Below are positions 9,301 to 17,647 of a stretch of 64,000 nt of DNA, piece by piece. Origin of the DNA: Aquisphaera giovannonii. Lineage in GTDB: Bacteria > Planctomycetota > Planctomycetia > Isosphaerales > Isosphaeraceae. The notes beneath the pieces were generated by a model. It ran no database searches and was not told where the DNA came from. It worked only from the letters and a program-made list of their open reading frames with translations. The stretch is from positions 7,316,001 to 7,380,000 of the forward strand of contig NZ_CP042997.1 in NCBI RefSeq assembly GCF_008087625.1. The letters are read 5' to 3'. The translations under genes and the position numbers were made by a program. Numbering within the stretch: the stretch's first letter is position 1; the number at the start of each line of letters is the position of its first letter.

Positions 9301-10761
9301 CAGGACATCTCGGCGAACTACGGGCTCGGCGGCGGCTTCGGCGGCGGCGGCGGCCTCGGCGGCGCCGACGACTCCCGGCCCCCCGGGGCGATCATCCCCT
9401 TCTACCTGAGCATCAGCCTGATCATCCGGCACACGGCCGAGGTGCACGAGCAGATCGCCGACCTGCTCCGCCAGCTCCGCCGCCTGCAGGACCTCCAGGT
9501 GTCCATCGAGGTCCGGTTCATCACGGTCACGGATAACTTCTTCGAGCAGATCGGCGTCGACTTCGACTTCTCGATCCAGTCGGATTCGGTCGGCAAGAAG
9601 AGCACCTGGGCCATCCCCAACTCGGCGGCCCAGATCATCCCCGTGCCCGGCACGCCCGGCAACGGGACCGGGACGACCGGCGGCGGGATCGGCGGCACCG
9701 GCGGCGGCGTCGGCGGGACCGGCGGGACGACCGGCGGCGGCGTCGGAGGCACCGGCGGCGGCACGACCGGCGGGATCGGCGGCGGCGGCGGCGGGATCGG
9801 CGGCGGCGGCGGCGGCCTCGGCGGCGGCGGCGGCGGCCTCGGCGGCGGTGCCGGCGGCGGCCTCGGCGGCGGTGCCGGCGGCGGCCTCGGCGGCGGCGGC
9901 GGCACGACCGGCGGCTCCACCGCGCAGTATCTCGTCAACCCGTTCCGCGACCACGCCCTGGGCAGCAAGCTGCCGATCACGGTGGGCACGCAGGGCGGCG
10001 GCCTCTACAACTTCTCCAACAACCTCCAGATCCCGTTCACGAACACCAGCGGCAGCCTGATCGCCCCGACCAACGCCGTCGCCGGCGCCGGTGCGACCCT
10101 GGGCCTCGCGTTCCTGAGCGACCTCGAGGTGTACTTCTTCCTCACCGCGGCGCAGGGGGACACCCGCACGAACGTGCTCCAGGCCCCGAAGGTGACGACG
10201 TTCAACGGTGCCATCGCCACCATCCTGAACGCCGAGCTGCAGTACTACATCGCGGCCCTGACGCCCGTGGTCGGGCCCGGCTCGGTGGCCTTCCTGCCGC
10301 AGCCGCAGGCGTTGCTCAACGGCGTGTTCCTGTCGGTCACGCCGGTCGTCTCCGCCGACCGCAGGTACGTCCGGATGACGCTGTCGCCGAACTTCCAGAC
10401 GGTCGATGGCTTCACCACCATCCAGGTCCCGGCGGCGGTCGGCGGTGCCGGCCTGGGCGGCAGCTCGGCGGCGATCAACGCCACGATCCAGCTCCCCCAG
10501 ACGAACACGACCACGGTCTCGACCACGGTCACCGTCCCCGACGGCGGCACGGTCCTGCTCGGCGGCGTGAAGCGGCTGAACGAGGAGCGCCGCGAGTTCG
10601 GCGTGCCGGTCCTCTCCAAGACCCCCTGGATCGACCGCCTCTTCCGCAACGTGGGCATCGGCCGCATCAGCAGCAGCCTGATGCTGATGGTCACGCCGCG
10701 GATCATCATCATCGAGGAGGAGGAGGAGAAGCTGGGCATCCCGTCCACCGCGACGTTCTGA
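6394..10761 (+). CDS. Giant secretin (PilQ/GspD family) with TPR-like N-terminal region
   Basis: The outer-membrane channel of a type IV pilus or type II secretion machine. I chose the TTG at 6394 because AAAGGAGG lies 5 nt upstream and the protein then opens with a signal peptide (MGRLRSLTVILIFGSMGAATEGA); the frame is open further upstream but without signal or ribosome site. At 1455 residues it is about twice the usual secretin length. Residues ~30-760 are Ala/Lys/Glu-rich with TPR-like helical hairpins (EARALYASGNYPAARQLAEEA, AQAAYAAGNLNEAETYAKRA). Residues ~795-870 match a secretin N0/STN-like domain (FEQRPLSEAITFIQNYTGLN). The secretin core follows and ends with VPVLSKTPWIDRLFRN (~residue 1404), the conserved secretin motif. 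A glycine-rich insert (~1093-1176) interrupts the core. Probably the partner of the upstream inner-membrane proteins. Confidence 0.88.
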   Translation: MGRLRSLTVILIFGSMGAATEGAFPGDAAPSPAASARRPAPVPPIKYLEAGARLYNSGDFDRAAKYLDAARLYRDELQSDEQATLDAYLKELAKVQGAASTAPAPAADPGVTKAAMPAPTAASPAPVGDVRSAGTDEPAIADPKQRARWLLHEAREQIAAGNPAGAEAKIAEAEAVDVKWGLFDDTPAKVRKDLKREFPNAASADVGKAAPSQPGDHKTAVAQLREARAALAKHQVDQAESIAAQVKGWNLSYGLFEDNPDKVIAAAHALRKRDRMRNVPAKELASTGVYDVLVQESRQLLKLGKLEEASAKAKQAQRMNVTPSLTADRAESVLFDIAEADARRKKAVASKSPAATMDPAVRQVSGESAGAPLLAAPDQDPAPAAAPAELVPADQPVADATKAEAPKVAAAPQPAPADAMPALDDQPHAAEPVAAAPAAGHASKGEQMLAEARALYASGNYPAARQLAEEAKAGKAGVDSQADELLAQVGMAEQRGAFTLYESALSAMRNGDNARARALLNEVASAGASLDENLRTKVEELLKKIPAADKANAPSGRAVVGDKAPIPDAEALAAQKLNAEVGTKIAEARRLQEIDPDKSIALYEQTMKAVKASGLSNSLTKPMVRRLEVALELARKDKVAFDVKMKDKSAKADIELKRLRYLEADNAKKARMKELMDKAQAAYAAGNLNEAETYAKRAGEIDPNEVAATMMAYKARMERRYKQDLDTRAAKENGAVTAFQEVDLASVADPEVQLNGIKYAKNFKDLTRERLRMNQKLEVKKDPKVLAIEAKLREPISMNFEQRPLSEAITFIQNYTGLNVVLDPKALSDEGLTSAAPVSLTVNNVSLKTALKLMLRPLGLVHKVDDEVLLITSPQATPNQMYAQTYYVGDLIMPASKAGDGQFTGALTTADNQSTQLLSSSTSGVVQGNGTDVSGVKKGERPNVDMTPLIQLISTSIAPGTWQVQNQAGQDISANYGLGGGFGGGGGLGGADDSRPPGAIIPFYLSISLIIRHTAEVHEQIADLLRQLRRLQDLQVSIEVRFITVTDNFFEQIGVDFDFSIQSDSVGKKSTWAIPNSAAQIIPVPGTPGNGTGTTGGGIGGTGGGVGGTGGTTGGGVGGTGGGTTGGIGGGGGGIGGGGGGLGGGGGGLGGGAGGGLGGGAGGGLGGGGGTTGGSTAQYLVNPFRDHALGSKLPITVGTQGGGLYNFSNNLQIPFTNTSGSLIAPTNAVAGAGATLGLAFLSDLEVYFFLTAAQGDTRTNVLQAPKVTTFNGAIATILNAELQYYIAALTPVVGPGSVAFLPQPQALLNGVFLSVTPVVSADRRYVRMTLSPNFQTVDGFTTIQVPAAVGGAGLGGSSAAINATIQLPQTNTTTVSTTVTVPDGGTVLLGGVKRLNEERREFGVPVLSKTPWIDRLFRNVGIGRISSSLMLMVTPRIIIIEEEEEKLGIPSTATF

Positions 10762-10801
10762 TCCCGGCCTCTCCGCCTCCCAGCCAGCGCCCAATGCGAC
10801 C

Positions 10802-10831
10802 GGGCCGCCGGAGTCCCCACTCCGGCGGCCC
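10802..10831 (+). terminator. 13-bp perfect hairpin after the secretin, candidate terminator
   Basis: GGGCCGCCGGAGT (10802-10814) and ACTCCGGCGGCCC (10819-10831) form a perfect 13-bp stem with a CCCC loop, 40 bp after the secretin stop. The following CTTGGCTT is only weakly T-rich, so it may be a terminator or an RNA-stabilising 3' hairpin. Confidence 0.55.
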
Positions 10832-10991
10832 TTGGCTTGCGCCGAGCCGGCGCGGGGCGCAGGGCGCGCGGGGCGGGATCGGCGGATTCAACTTGCGGCG
10901 AGCCCGCGGCGGCCCCATGATCAGGGAGGCTCGCCCGGCCGTCGCCGGGCCGCGATCCGACGAGAGGCCCAGCCGCACCATCGAGGTGTCC

Positions 10992-11696
10992 ATGCCCCAC
11001 CTGCTTCCGCTCGCAATGGCCGCCCTGCTGGCGGCCCAGTCCGCGCCCGCGAGGCCCGACGCGGCGAAGGCCGGCCCGCCCCGGGAGCCCGACCCGGCGT
11101 GGAAGCCCCTGGCCCGCAGCCTCTGGTTCGACCCGTCCGCAAAGCAGCTCATCATCCGCGCCAAGGTCGTGCTGCGCGAGGGGCCGCTCGAGCACCTCAT
11201 GTGCCTGAAGGGCACCAAGGAGCACGAGGCGATCCTCGCCACCGACGCCCCTCCGCGTCAGATTCACGCCGGCCTCCTCCTGACCGGCGCGGAGGAAGGC
11301 CATCCCGTCCGCTTCCTCCCCAAGTTCGAGCCGCCGGCGGGGACCGCCATCGCGATCGAACTGCAATTCGCGGCGGGGGGTGAGGCGAAGAAGGTGGATG
11401 CCCGCACCTGGCTCAAGGACTCTCGGGGCAAGAAGGACTTGCAGGAACGCTGGGTCTTCGCCGGGAGCGAGGTCTACACCGACCCGATCACCAAGCAGAA
11501 GATGTACGCCGCCGACGAAGGCGACCTCATCACCGTCGCCAACTTCGGCGGCGCCATCCTCGACCTGCCGATCGCCAGCTCCGCCAGCAATGAAGAGCGA
11601 GTCTTCCTCGCGGACACGGATCACATCCCTCCGCTGGGGACCGAGGTCTTCCTCTTCCTCAAGCCGGCGGCGGGAGGGAAATCGGGCAAACGCTGA
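10992..11696 (+). CDS. Exported YdjY-domain-like protein
   Basis: A 234-residue protein. The ATG at 10992 is preferred over the open frame from 10794 because it starts with a convincing signal peptide (MPHLLPLAMAALLAAQSAPA) and has GAGGTG a few bases upstream. The mature part contains the run VVLREGPLEHLMCLKGTKEHEAIL, which I recognise as the conserved core of planctomycete YdjY-domain proteins; the biochemical role of that family is not known. It ends with a Lys/Gly-rich tail. It follows the secretin by 230 bp, with a strong hairpin between, so it is probably a separate unit. Cell location should be periplasmic or attached to the envelope. Confidence 0.72.
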   Translation: MPHLLPLAMAALLAAQSAPARPDAAKAGPPREPDPAWKPLARSLWFDPSAKQLIIRAKVVLREGPLEHLMCLKGTKEHEAILATDAPPRQIHAGLLLTGAEEGHPVRFLPKFEPPAGTAIAIELQFAAGGEAKKVDARTWLKDSRGKKDLQERWVFAGSEVYTDPITKQKMYAADEGDLITVANFGGAILDLPIASSASNEERVFLADTDHIPPLGTEVFLFLKPAAGGKSGKR

Positions 11697-11717
11697 CCGT
11701 CCCCCCCCCCGTGCCGC

Positions 11718-11939
11718 TCACTTGGCCCGGAGCGCGCACCAGACCCCCGAGGGATGGAACTGGGCGTCGATGGGCCGCTCCTGCAGGTCCGCCCACTCGT
11801 CGGGCGACCAGATCACGAGCCTCACCTCGTAGCCGTTGATCCTCCACCGAGCCGACTTCTCGATACCGTGTCCAGGATCGAAGACCCTGAGAAATGTCTC
11901 GCCAGGCCTGCGGCCTCGCACACCGAGATTTCGGACCAT
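11718..11939 (-). CDS. Small protein of unknown function (73 aa)
   Basis: A short minus-strand frame in the gap between two plus-strand genes. It reads like real protein rather than a shadow: GIEKSARWRINGYEVRLVIW then a stretch with EERPxDAQFHPSGVWCALR-like composition, with many aromatic and few Ala/Gly/Pro/Arg residues compared with shadow frames. I chose the ATG at 11939, which has GGGGAG about 9 nt upstream; the frame stays open to 12059 and an ATG at 11969 is the alternative. I do not recognise a named family. It lies tail-to-tail with the YdjY-like gene. Confidence 0.5.
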   Translation of the reverse strand: MVRNLGVRGRRPGETFLRVFDPGHGIEKSARWRINGYEVRLVIWSPDEWADLQERPIDAQFHPSGVWCALRAK

Positions 11940-12265
11940 GGCAGGGAACTCCCCTGTTGCGGCGGGCATCACGAACGATCGAGCACTCTGGCAGGGGTAC
12001 GCCCCCCTTCCTCCGTCGAAGGAGCTCCAATGCGTGGTTTTCTGCGTCCGTTCCTGCATGCTATTGCGTCATCGCGACAGCATGCCACACTTCGTGATCC
12101 CAGCCGTGCCTAGTATTATTTGCTTTATAAAACTGACTAGTCAAGGAAGGGCGTCGCGGATTCTTCCCTTACAATAAGTGATCCGAGATCGACGAGCCCG
12201 ACATGTCGAAGGCGTACGAAGCGGCCGATCCTGTTCCCCGGCTCGTCCATGGCGTGGTGGCGGGG

Positions 12266-13177
12266 ATGCAGCGCCCGGCGATCATCCACACGGAAGCCCT
12301 TTCGAAGAGTTACGGCCCCTTCCGGGCCCTCAAGGGGATCGACCTCGACGTCGCCCAGGGGGAAGTGTACGGCCTCCTCGGGCCCAACGGATCGGGCAAG
12401 ACGACGGCGATCCGGCTGCTGCTGGGGCTGATCCGCCCGACCTCCGGCCGGGCGACCGTGTTCGGCCTCGACTCCTGGCGGCAGAGCCTCCAGGTGCGCC
12501 GCCTGGTCTCCTTCCTGCCGGGGGAGTTGCGCCTCTTCGGGTCGATGTCCGGGCTGGGCACGCTCCGCTTCCTGTCCGATCTCCGCGGAGGCGACGGCCT
12601 GGACCGCGCCGTGGCCATCGCCGAGCAGGTGATGAAGCTCGACCTGCGGAAGAAGGTCCGGGCCTACTCCACGGGGATGAAGCAGAAGCTGGCCCTCGCG
12701 CTGGCGTTCGCGGATCCGGTGGACGTCCTCATCCTGGACGAGCCCACCTCCGCCCTGGATCCGTCGGCGCGGGGCGAGGTCATCCGGCTGGTCAAGGAGG
12801 CCCGCGAGATCGGCCAGACGATCATCTTCTCCGGCCACGTGCTCTCCGAGGTGGAGGAGGTCTCCGACCGCGTGGCGATCCTCCGCCGCGGGCGGCTGAT
12901 GCACGTGGAGGACATGAAAAGCCGTCGCGCGCTGAGGATGGTCCTCGCCCGGTTCCGGGGCGGGATCCCCGCGGACGTCCCTGAGGACCTGGGACTGGCG
13001 GCCCGCGAGCGCACGGGGGACGTCGTCCTGTTCGAGCACCGCGGGGAGATCGGCCCCCTGCTCTCCTGGCTGGCGAGTCTCCCCGTCGAGGACGTCGCCA
13101 TCGGGACGGAGGACCTCAGGAGCCCGTACGACCGCTTCCACGGGCCGGACATGGCGGACGGGGAGGACGAGGGATGA
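12266..13177 (+). CDS. ABC transporter ATP-binding protein
   Basis: A 303-residue ABC ATPase that should power the ABC-2 type permease encoded next. Visible motifs: Walker A GPNGSGKT (residues 39-46), signature YSTGMKQK, Walker B VLILDEPTSALD and the switch histidine in FSGHVLSE, in normal order and spacing. The C-terminal ~80 residues are the variable region of ABC-2 exporter ATPases. The ATG at 12266 is chosen because it leaves the usual short lead (MQRPAIIHTEALSKSYG); an upstream ATG at 12203 would add 21 residues of non-family sequence. The stop overlaps the permease start by 4 nt (ATGA), so the two are translationally coupled. The substrate cannot be told from sequence. Confidence 0.9.
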   Translation: MQRPAIIHTEALSKSYGPFRALKGIDLDVAQGEVYGLLGPNGSGKTTAIRLLLGLIRPTSGRATVFGLDSWRQSLQVRRLVSFLPGELRLFGSMSGLGTLRFLSDLRGGDGLDRAVAIAEQVMKLDLRKKVRAYSTGMKQKLALALAFADPVDVLILDEPTSALDPSARGEVIRLVKEAREIGQTIIFSGHVLSEVEEVSDRVAILRRGRLMHVEDMKSRRALRMVLARFRGGIPADVPEDLGLAARERTGDVVLFEHRGEIGPLLSWLASLPVEDVAIGTEDLRSPYDRFHGPDMADGEDEG

Positions 13178-14010
13178 GGCCGTTCCTGGGGCTGCTCCGG
13201 AAGAACCTGCACGACGTCCGGGGGACGTTCCTGCTCTCGTCGATGGCCCTCTTCGGGCTGGGCTGGCTGTTCGTCTTCGTGACGTCGCTCAACGAGGCGA
13301 GGATCATGAAGCCCCTGGCCGACGACGACACCGGGACCAGGTTCCGGATGATGCGTGCCATGGGCGTCGACGAGGAGTCGGCCTCGGCGGCCATCATGAT
13401 GACCTTCTGGAGCCATCCGTTCATCCTCCTCGTCGTCTCGATCTGGGCGATCTCCAGGGGCTCCGCGGCCGCCTCCGCGGAGATCGAGCGCGGCACCCTG
13501 GACCTGATCCTCAGCAGGCCGGTCTCCCGCCCGGCGTACCTGCTCAGCCACGTCCTCGTGGGGATGGGCGGGCTGCTGGGCCTGGCGATGATGCTCGTGG
13601 CGGGCGCCGCCTGCGCGCTGGGATTCAACTACCTCCGCGTCCCCCCCAGGCCCGCGGCGTTCCTCGGCCCCGGCCTCAACCTCGCCGCGCTGGGGGCGCC
13701 CATCTACGGCTACACCCTGCTGGCCTCGGCCTGCGACAGCGTCCGCTGGCGGCCCACCATGATCGGATCCGTGCTGACGCTCGGCGGCTTCATCGCGCTG
13801 GTCATCTCCCTGCTGCCGGTCTTCCAGGACTACCCCTGGAGGGTGTACCTGGAGCGGGCCTCGATCTTCAAGCTGTACAACCCCGTGGACGCCGTCGGCG
13901 CCGCGGAGCACCTGGCGCGGGACGTCGGCCTGTTGCTCCTCATCGGGGCCGGCTGCACGGGCCTGGCCCTGGCCGCCTTCATCCGTCGCGACCTCCCCGC
14001 GAATGGCTGA
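13174..14010 (+). CDS. ABC-2 type transporter permease
   Basis: A 278-residue polytopic membrane protein starting inside the stop of the ATPase gene (ATGA overlap at 13174-13177) with a purine-rich ribosome site in the end of that gene. About six hydrophobic segments are visible, beginning with LLSSMALFGLGWLFVFVTSL and including HPFILLVVSIWAI. The motif region EIERGTLDLILSRPVSRPAYLLSHVLV is typical of ABC-2 permeases. Together with the preceding ATPase it forms an exporter of unknown substrate. No operon partner follows; the next gene starts 150 bp downstream. Confidence 0.88.
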   Translation: MRPFLGLLRKNLHDVRGTFLLSSMALFGLGWLFVFVTSLNEARIMKPLADDDTGTRFRMMRAMGVDEESASAAIMMTFWSHPFILLVVSIWAISRGSAAASAEIERGTLDLILSRPVSRPAYLLSHVLVGMGGLLGLAMMLVAGAACALGFNYLRVPPRPAAFLGPGLNLAALGAPIYGYTLLASACDSVRWRPTMIGSVLTLGGFIALVISLLPVFQDYPWRVYLERASIFKLYNPVDAVGAAEHLARDVGLLLLIGAGCTGLALAAFIRRDLPANG

Positions 14011-14160
14011 CCGCGGCCCGCGGTGCACCGTTGCAATGTGACCGCGGCGCGATCAAGATGAGAGGAGATGTCGAGTCGCGGATGCAGCCCGCGACGTCCC
14101 TCCCCGACCGCCCCGCCGACTGTCGCCGGGCGTGCCAGACCGCGGAGGAGGCCAGCGACG

Positions 14161-14697
14161 ATGTCGAAGGCGATTCCCGACGCGCGAGCGACCGCCCCGC
14201 CCGATCCGGACGGCCATCCCGCGGGCGACCCGCGCCTCAAGCTCCTCGACGCGAGCATGAAGCGGCACCGATTCCAGCCCGATGCGCTCATCGAGGTGCT
14301 GCACACGGCCCAGGAGCTCTTCGGCCACCTGGAGGACGACCTCATGCTCTACATCGCCCACGGGCTGAGGCTGCCGCCGAGCCGCGTCTACGGGGTCGCC
14401 ACGTTCTATCACTTCTTCACGTTCGCCCCGCGGGGGGCCCATACCTGCGTCGTCTGCCTGGGCACCGCCTGCTACGTGAAGGGCTCCGAGGCCCTGCTGG
14501 CCGCCGCCCGCGGCCGCGCGGCGGCGCTGTCCGAGGCGGCCGAGGACCCGCGGTTCATCTCGGTCGAGACGGCCAGATGCCTGGGGGCCTGCGGGCTGGC
14601 CCCCATCGTGGTCTATGACGGGGACGTCTGCGGCGACCAGACGCCCGAGGCCGTGGCGGTCCGGATGGAAGGGTGGCGGAACCATGGATCTCGCTGA
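14161..14697 (+). CDS. hoxE: HoxE, 2Fe-2S subunit of bidirectional NAD-linked hydrogenase
   Basis: A 178-residue thioredoxin-fold 2Fe-2S protein of the NuoE/HoxE family, first gene of hoxEFUYHW. It mediates electron transfer in the diaphorase part of a cytoplasmic [NiFe] hydrogenase. The cluster-binding cysteines are visible as CVVCLGTAC and, further on, [11 protein letters not shown], and the family motif [11 protein letters not shown] is present. I chose the ATG at 14161, with GGAGGAG about 10 nt upstream; the longer frame from 14068 adds Arg/Pro-rich sequence. The start of hoxF lies inside this gene, 14 nt before its end. HoxE rather than NuoE is supported by the downstream hoxF/U/Y/H order. 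Confidence 0.9.
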   Translation: MSKAIPDARATAPPDPDGHPAGDPRLKLLDASMKRHRFQPDALIEVLHTAQELFGHLEDDLMLYIAHGLRLPPSRVYGVATFYHFFTFAPRGAHTCVVCLGTACYVKGSEALLAAARGRAAALSEAAEDPRFISVETARCLGACGLAPIVVYDGDVCGDQTPEAVAVRMEGWRNHGSR

Positions 14698-16306
14698 GCT
14701 CCAGGAGGTCGCGGATCGCGAGGCCGCGGCCAGCAAGGCCGTCCGCTTCCGCGTCTGCTCGGCCGCGGGCTGCCTCTCCTCCGGCGCCCTGGAGGTCCGG
14801 AGCGGCCTCGAGGATGCCGTGGAGAGGGAGGGACTGGGCGAGAACGCGCAGGTCTGCGCGGTGGGATGCCTCAGGCTCTGCTGCGAGGGGCCGCTCGTCC
14901 GGGTGGACCCGGACGGGACGCTCTACGAGCGCGTCGCACCCGACCAGGCCGCCTCGATCGTCGCGACGCTCAAAGGCGGCGAGCCTTCGGCGCGTCGGGG
15001 GGACGCCGATCGGCCGTTCTTCTCGCTCCAGAGGTCGATCGTCCTGGAGAACAGCGGCACGGTCGAGCCCGAGCGGATCGAATCCTACATCGCCGCCGGC
15101 GGCTATCGCTCGCTCCACGAGGTCGTCCGGGAGATGAATCCGGCGGAGGTCGTGGACCTCGTCACGCGGAGCGGCTTGCGCGGCAGGGGCGGCGCCGGGT
15201 ATCCCACCGGGCTCAAGTGGGGCATGGTGGCCAAGAACCCCGGCCCGCACAAGTTCGTCGTCTGCAACGCCGACGAGGGGGATCCCGGCGCGTTCATGGA
15301 CCGGACCGTCCTGGAGAGCGACCCCCACCGGGTCCTCGAGGGGATGGCGATCGCCGCCTACGCGGTCGGTGCGGAGCAGGGCTACATCTACGTCCGGGGC
15401 GAGTACCCGCTGGCGATCCGCCGCCTCGAGACGGGGATCCGCCAGGCCCGACGGCTCGGCCTGCTCGGGACGCAGATCTTCGAGTCCCCGTTCAATTTCC
15501 GCGTGGACCTGAGGATCGGGGCCGGGGCCTTCGTCTGCGGCGAGGAGACCGCGCTGATCGCCTCCATCGAGGGCCGCCGAGGGGTCCCCCGCCCGCGCCC
15601 CCCCTACCCGGCCGCGAGCGGCCTCTGGGGCAACCCCACCCTCATCAACAACGTCGAGACGTTCGCCAACGTCCCGCCGATCATCCGCAACGGCCCGGAA
15701 TGGTTCGCCTCGATCGGCACCGCGAAGAGCAAGGGGACCAAGGTCTTCGCCCTCGCCGGCAAGGTCCGCCACACCGGCATCGTGGAGGTCCCCATGGGGA
15801 CGACGTTGAGGACGATCGTCGAGACGATGGGCGGGGGCGCGCCGGACGGAGGCACGATCAAGGCCGTCCAGACCGGCGGCCCGTCCGGCGGCTGCATCCC
15901 CGAGGACAGGCTCGACACGCCCGTGGACTACGAATCCCTCGCCCAGCTCGGCTCGATCATGGGGTCCGGCGGGATGATCGTCATGGACCAGGGCACGAAC
16001 ATGGTGGAGATCGCACGCTTCTTCATCGGATTCTGCATGGACGAGTCGTGCGGCAAGTGCATCCCCTGCCGCGCGGGGACCGTCCAGCTCCACCGCATGC
16101 TCAGCCGGATCATCGACGGCGAGGCGGCGGAGGAGGACCTGGAGCCGCTCCGGGCCCTCTGCGAGATGGTCAAGGCCGCGAGCCTCTGCGGCCTCGGCCA
16201 GTCCGCCCCCAACCCCGTGCTGAGCACGCTCCGCTACTTCGAGGACGAATACCGCCAGCTCCTCCGACCCGGGGCTGGGGCGGCCGCCGCGTCGGCGGGC
16301 CGCTGA
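14684..16306 (+). CDS. hoxF: HoxF, NADH-binding flavoprotein subunit of bidirectional hydrogenase
   Basis: A 540-residue diaphorase subunit homologous to NuoF; it binds FMN, NAD(H) and iron-sulfur clusters and exchanges electrons between NAD(H) and the hydrogenase. The N-terminal ~100 residues carry a 2Fe-2S thioredoxin-like domain ([22 protein letters not shown]), an extension typical of HoxF. The FMN/NAD fold follows ([13 protein letters not shown] near residue 165, [14 protein letters not shown]). The 4Fe-4S site is [12 protein letters not shown] (Cys451, 456, 459, 462) with a fourth ligand likely in ASLCGLGQS. The ATG at 14684 overlaps hoxE by 14 nt and has GGAAGGGTGG upstream. The length matches known HoxF proteins. 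Confidence 0.94.
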   Translation: MDLAELQEVADREAAASKAVRFRVCSAAGCLSSGALEVRSGLEDAVEREGLGENAQVCAVGCLRLCCEGPLVRVDPDGTLYERVAPDQAASIVATLKGGEPSARRGDADRPFFSLQRSIVLENSGTVEPERIESYIAAGGYRSLHEVVREMNPAEVVDLVTRSGLRGRGGAGYPTGLKWGMVAKNPGPHKFVVCNADEGDPGAFMDRTVLESDPHRVLEGMAIAAYAVGAEQGYIYVRGEYPLAIRRLETGIRQARRLGLLGTQIFESPFNFRVDLRIGAGAFVCGEETALIASIEGRRGVPRPRPPYPAASGLWGNPTLINNVETFANVPPIIRNGPEWFASIGTAKSKGTKVFALAGKVRHTGIVEVPMGTTLRTIVETMGGGAPDGGTIKAVQTGGPSGGCIPEDRLDTPVDYESLAQLGSIMGSGGMIVMDQGTNMVEIARFFIGFCMDESCGKCIPCRAGTVQLHRMLSRIIDGEAAEEDLEPLRALCEMVKAASLCGLGQSAPNPVLSTLRYFEDEYRQLLRPGAGAAAASAGR

Positions 16307-16350
16307 GGGACGCGGGGCCGCGGGGCCCGGCACCGGGGAGGCCGCTCGCC

Positions 16351-17070
16351 ATGGCCACGGTCAAGACCCTCTCGATCGACGGCAGGATGATCAACGCCGG
16401 CGGGGACCAGACGGTCCTCGAGGCCGCGGCGGAGGTCGGGATCGCGATCCCGACGCTCTGTCACCTGGACGGGGTCGCCGACGTCGGGGCCTGCCGCCTC
16501 TGCCTCGTGGAGGTGGGCGACCCGCCCCGCCTCCTGCCCGCCTGCTCCACCGAGGTCTTCGAGGCGATGGTCGTGCGGACCGACACCGAGCGCCTCCGGG
16601 GCCTCCGCCGGATGATCGTCGAGCTGCTCTTCGCGGAGCGCAACCACGTGTGCGCCGTGTGCGTCGCCAACGGCCACTGCGAGCTTCAGGACCTCGCCGT
16701 CCGCGTCGGCATGGACCACGTCCGCTTCGAGTACGTCCACCCCGGCCTCCCGGTGGACATCAGCCACGAGCGATTCGGCGTGGACCACAACCGCTGCGTG
16801 CTCTGCACCCGCTGCGTCCGGGTCTGCGACCAGATCGAAGGGGCCCACACCTGGGACGTCGCCTTCCGCGGCGCCGGGGCCAGGGTCGTCACCGACATGC
16901 ATCAGCCGTGGGGGACCTCGCAGACCTGTACGTCGTGCGGCAAGTGCATGCAGGCCTGCCCGACGGGTGCGATCTTCCGCAAGGGCGCGACCGTCGCCGA
17001 GATGGAACGGGACCGCTCGATCCTCTCGTTCCTGGTCACCGCCAGGGAGAAGAAGCAATGGAACGTCTGA
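16351..17070 (+). CDS. hoxU: HoxU, iron-sulfur subunit of bidirectional hydrogenase diaphorase
   Basis: A 239-residue iron-sulfur protein resembling the N-terminal part of NuoG; it relays electrons between HoxF and the hydrogenase small subunit. An N-terminal 2Fe-2S ferredoxin domain shows [15 protein letters not shown] and ACSTEV. Next is the His-Cys cluster region ([15 protein letters not shown]), then two 4Fe-4S motifs, [11 protein letters not shown] and [12 protein letters not shown]. The ATG at 16351 has GGGGAGG 10 nt upstream; the open frame reaches back to 14866 but only antisense-like shadow sequence of hoxF precedes this start. The length is that expected for HoxU. It overlaps the start of hoxY by 13 nt. 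Confidence 0.94.
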   Translation: MATVKTLSIDGRMINAGGDQTVLEAAAEVGIAIPTLCHLDGVADVGACRLCLVEVGDPPRLLPACSTEVFEAMVVRTDTERLRGLRRMIVELLFAERNHVCAVCVANGHCELQDLAVRVGMDHVRFEYVHPGLPVDISHERFGVDHNRCVLCTRCVRVCDQIEGAHTWDVAFRGAGARVVTDMHQPWGTSQTCTSCGKCMQACPTGAIFRKGATVAEMERDRSILSFLVTAREKKQWNV

Positions 17071-17600
17071 AGCTGGCGACCATGTGGCTGGGCGGGTGCT
17101 CCGGCTGCCACATGTCGTTCCTCGACCTCGACGAGTTCCTCATCGAGCTGGCCGGGATGGCGGAGATTGTCTACTCGCCGATCGTGGACGCGAAGGTCTT
17201 CCCCGAGCACGTCGACGCGACCCTCGTGGAGGGGGCCGTGGCGAACGAGGACCATCTCGGGCTGGTCCGGAACGCCAGGGCGCGGTCCGACTTCCTCGTC
17301 GCCTTCGGCGACTGTGCGATCACCGGCAACGTCACGGCGATCAGGAATCCGCTGGGGGGGGCCCGGGTGGTCCTGGACCGCTCGTACCTCTGCCGAGCCG
17401 ACCTGCGGCCGGCCGTCCCGGAATCTCCCGGCGTGCTGCCGCGGCTGCTGGATCGCGTCGTCCCGGTCCATGCGGTCGTGCCCGTCGACGCGTTCCTGCC
17501 CGGCTGCCCGCCCCCCGCGGGGCGGATCCGCGAGACCCTCTCGCAGCTCGCCACCCGGCACGCCGCGCGGCTCGCGGGCGCCGACCTGAAGTTCGGCTGA
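17058..17600 (+). CDS. hoxY: HoxY, [NiFe] hydrogenase small subunit
   Basis: A 180-residue small subunit that carries the proximal 4Fe-4S cluster next to the NiFe site. The cluster ligands are visible: [10 protein letters not shown] near the N-terminus (Cys14 and Cys17), FGDCAITGN in the middle and GCPPPAGRI near the C-terminus. The short length without extra ferredoxin-like C-terminal domain or Tat signal is that of cytoplasmic group 3d HoxY. It starts inside the end of hoxU (13-nt overlap), which indicates translational coupling, and is followed after 47 bp by hoxH. Confidence 0.94.
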   Translation: MERLKLATMWLGGCSGCHMSFLDLDEFLIELAGMAEIVYSPIVDAKVFPEHVDATLVEGAVANEDHLGLVRNARARSDFLVAFGDCAITGNVTAIRNPLGGARVVLDRSYLCRADLRPAVPESPGVLPRLLDRVVPVHAVVPVDAFLPGCPPPAGRIRETLSQLATRHAARLAGADLKFG

Positions 17601-17647
17601 GTTCCGGCTCGCGCCCGAGCCCGGACCGCACGCCCGGAGGCATGCAC

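Noticed and set aside
9660-9915. Tandem GGC-rich DNA repeats that could look like a CRISPR or satellite array
   Set aside because: They are codons of the glycine-rich insert in the secretin, in frame and of irregular length, without spacers.
8566-10794. A long minus-strand frame opposite the secretin
   Set aside because: Its sequence is repetitive Ala/Glu/Arg shadow; the plus strand carries secretin motifs.
12134-12143. TGACTAGTCA palindrome in an A/T-rich patch before the ABC transporter
   Set aside because: A single 10-bp palindrome without a second copy or clear promoter boxes is not enough to call an operator.
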